Origin: Pseudobacteriovorax sp.
GTDB taxonomy: Bacteria > Bdellovibrionota_B > Oligoflexia > Oligoflexales > Oligoflexaceae
Assembly: GCA_013215145.1 (NCBI GenBank)
Contig: JABSRP010000045.1
Location: 1-61,559, forward strand
Direction: 5' to 3'
DNA: 61,559 bases
The position numbers and the translations under genes are program-made. Shown piece by piece: positions 59,753-61,559 of the stretch. The stretch's first letter is position 1; the number at the start of each line of letters is the position of its first letter. Below the pieces are notes generated by a model. It was not told where the DNA came from and searched no databases. It saw nothing but the letters and a program-made list of their open reading frames with translations.

Positions 59753-61417
59753 GTGGAAGACTCATCACGAACAATTCAAATCTGCTTCGCTGTTACTTTA
59801 GCGTTGCATCTCTTTGCCATTATCAGTCTTGTTGTTCCAGACTATTTAGGTCTAACCTCAGGAAGTCTATTGGTGCTGATCATTGCATCCTTTATAAGTG
59901 TCAGCATTGGTCTTGGTTTGAAATATTTTTTCCCGGAAAAGCTACCGGTAAAATCAAGCAACGATCCTGTTGCCCTTAAGCTTGATGGTATCCCTACAGA
60001 AGACTTTAATGCATTAAATCAGCTGATAAGAAGTACGGAAAGCCATTTGTTTAACGTTCAGGAAGCCGCAATCGCTAGTGGTTCTGATGTAGAGCGCGAC
60101 TATCATCGTGAAGGTGTTAGATCTCATATGGAATCTATGATGAATGGTCAGGATTTGTTTGGCCGTCTTTCTGAGCGTCTAAGAAAGCTGTTAAATTTTT
60201 CTCGCGAGAATGCGAACTTCGCCGCAGCAAATAGGCTTGATTGGCAAAAAAATAAGATGATTGGCCAACTTAGTCAAATAAGGCAGGCTCAAGATAAGGT
60301 TCATAATACCGTGAAGCAGGTTGCAGCAACTCATGATTCGACTATGAGGCTACTAGGAAATTGCCTTCAATCAGATCTTGTCCTTGGTGAGAAAATCACT
60401 CGCGTCCAAAGTCATCTTCAGCAAGTGCTAACCACAGCGCAAAATGGTTATCAAAGTCATGATAATCTAGTGGTTCAATTAGGGACTAGCCTAGAAAGTA
60501 TGGCAACTGCCGCAAGGTACGTGAGTGGAGTCACTCAGCGGATTGAAAGTCTAAATTTAGAAATTCAAAGAGTCACGAGTACGGCCGATCAACTGCAGCG
60601 AATGATGGGCTCGCTGACGCTAAAACTTAATAAATCTCTGGTGGATGCTGATTGCAAGGAATTATCTCAAACCGTTGTCAATAGCACAAACTCCCTTAAG
60701 TCCATCGCGAAGGGGGTAAAAGACCTTAGCTCTAACGTTCAGGAAGAGGTGGAGCGAGCCTTACACCAGTTGTCTGACTCCACGAAAAAAACAGATGCGG
60801 CTTTTAGTTCTGTGAATAGCTGTGGTGAAGTTTATCGAGATAGTGTTACGGCAAGCAAATACAGCCTTTCTGAGCTCAATCTGTTGATAAAAGAAATTGA
60901 AATCCACGTGAAAAGGCTAGGTGAAACTAAAGAGCTTGGGGTGCAGACTAGTGGAGTCCTAACAGATTTAGATCCGATTTTGACTATGTCTGGTGGTCTT
61001 AATACCCAAATTGCCACTGATGCTAACGAACTGGCAGCGCATTGCGACCGTTTGGCCCAACTTCTCGCTAAGCAGTACTATGAACTCAGCCACTGTGAGA
61101 AGATGAGCTCTGATGGTGCAAGATTTCTCAAAGGAGTTCGTGAAGAGTTCTCCAACGGCAGCGACAGTAAAGGTAGCTTTGCTAGTATGTCTTTTGCTTT
61201 AGATGGAGGCGTCTCTCAGAAACGGCTCAAAACTCTATTGGAACGCGGGAAATCGGCTTTAGAAAGATTGGAGCATCGCTTGATTCCAACATCTGCATCT
61301 GCCAATATAGAGGAACGAAAGCGCAGTAGCGTTGTCGACGATCGTCGAAATTCGGGAACCCCTATGATGATTTCTGATGATCTCGAGGAGCCGATTCCTT
61401 TGACTCAGATCAATTAA
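59753..61417 (+). CDS. Membrane-anchored coiled-coil protein, methyl-accepting-protein-like in shape
   Basis: 554 residues from GTG 59753 (GGAGG four bases upstream); ATG 59732 is possible but without a ribosome site. Two adjacent membrane segments (about 8-60) are followed by about 420 residues of helical heptads rich in Gln, Ser, Asn and Leu, then a basic, disordered tail. There is no recognisable MCP signalling hairpin tip, HAMP or enzyme domain. It could be a structural or scaffolding protein. 176 bp separate it from manA, so it is probably transcribed on its own. Confidence 0.6.
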   Translation: MEDSSRTIQICFAVTLALHLFAIISLVVPDYLGLTSGSLLVLIIASFISVSIGLGLKYFFPEKLPVKSSNDPVALKLDGIPTEDFNALNQLIRSTESHLFNVQEAAIASGSDVERDYHREGVRSHMESMMNGQDLFGRLSERLRKLLNFSRENANFAAANRLDWQKNKMIGQLSQIRQAQDKVHNTVKQVAATHDSTMRLLGNCLQSDLVLGEKITRVQSHLQQVLTTAQNGYQSHDNLVVQLGTSLESMATAARYVSGVTQRIESLNLEIQRVTSTADQLQRMMGSLTLKLNKSLVDADCKELSQTVVNSTNSLKSIAKGVKDLSSNVQEEVERALHQLSDSTKKTDAAFSSVNSCGEVYRDSVTASKYSLSELNLLIKEIEIHVKRLGETKELGVQTSGVLTDLDPILTMSGGLNTQIATDANELAAHCDRLAQLLAKQYYELSHCEKMSSDGARFLKGVREEFSNGSDSKGSFASMSFALDGGVSQKRLKTLLERGKSALERLEHRLIPTSASANIEERKRSSVVDDRRNSGTPMMISDDLEEPIPLTQIN

Positions 61418-61435
61418 AAACTGACCCCTTTAATT

Positions 61436-61492
61436 GGACCTAAAACTCGGATAATCGCTTTAAGAATATTTTATTCCTTTTAGGTCCTTTTT
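61436..61492 (+). terminator. Intrinsic terminator after the coiled-coil gene
   Basis: GGACCTAAAA (61436-61445) and TTTTAGGTCC (61478-61487) pair perfectly over 10 bp, followed by TTTTT. The 32-nt loop is long for a terminator, so efficiency is uncertain. Confidence 0.5.
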
Positions 61493-61559
61493 CCACCCAC
61501 TGATTATGAAGCCATGCGTAAATAAACAGCAAGTTGCGAAAGTTTTCTACCTTTTTTAC

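Noticed and set aside
1..61559. tRNA, rRNA, CRISPR, insertion sequences, prophage and toxin-antitoxin loci
   Set aside because: I searched by eye for clover-leaf arms, regularly spaced repeats, transposase motifs and phage genes and found none. The RatA-like SRPBCC gene at 17895 is not supported as a toxin because it has no partner gene.

Overview
The window reads as a chromosomal segment of a Gram-negative bacterium with moderate GC content. It carries lpxB, many Sec, Tat and lipoprotein signals, FadL- and TraF-like outer-membrane proteins, a lytic transglycosylase, and an unusually large set of sensor kinases, PilZ proteins and TPR proteins. This mix, with frequent TTG/GTG starts and AGGAG-type ribosome sites, suggests a deltaproteobacterium-like or Bdellovibrionota/Oligoflexia lineage. 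That placement is an inference; no rRNA or tRNA gene is present to test it. I see no IS element, prophage, CRISPR array or integration site.

Layout. 1-3.9 kb: the start of a Lys/Ala-rich histone-H1-like gene, an FAD amine oxidase-like gene, and a Gfo/Idh oxidoreductase coupled to lpxB. 4.1-8.3 kb: a three-gene ABC importer. 8.4-14.4 kb: a TraF-like outer-membrane protein with a lipoprotein, an anchored hypothetical protein, and a two-subunit GMC dehydrogenase whose small subunit has a Tat signal. 14.6-17.9 kb: an RNA leader with a strong terminator in front of a remote SelO-like AMPylase gene, an S51 peptidase and a hotdog-fold protein. 17.9-24.5 kb: SRPBCC protein, FadL, PilZ, a receiver/TPR protein, a K+ channel with a zinc ribbon, DUF1499, and an ECF sigma factor preceded by five phased 12-bp palindromes. 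24.7-31.3 kb: UbiB, a 47-codon-scale small protein, lysC, an M14 carboxypeptidase and an SLC12-type transporter. 31.4-42.2 kb: an L-domain-repeat lipoprotein, three histidine kinases, SDR, DUF547, AraC, PilZ, a DCC thiol protein, an MltB-like enzyme and a TPR lipoprotein. 42.3-49.7 kb: MFS and RlmI, ArsC and an epimerase, and a 7TMR-DISM/SpoIIE phosphatase coupled to a DprE1-like oxidase. 49.7-58.3 kb: a contiguous minus-strand sulfate-to-cysteine operon. 58.5-61.4 kb: manA and a membrane-anchored coiled-coil protein.

The most striking item is a 33-residue open frame at 58130-58231 (minus). It has a perfect AGGAGG ribosome site and ends in six cysteines within nine residues. It sits directly upstream of cobA-met8-cysI-cysH-cysD-cysN-DUF2061-cysE-cysK. 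That is the layout of a cysteine-sensing leader peptide governing the entire pathway: siroheme supply, sulfate activation, APS reduction, sulfite reduction, and cysteine synthesis. The second is the SelO-like operon, whose leading enzyme keeps most catalytic positions of SelO but has Cys where canonical SelO has the ATP-contacting Lys, and whose 5' region contains an intrinsic terminator with no upstream gene to terminate.
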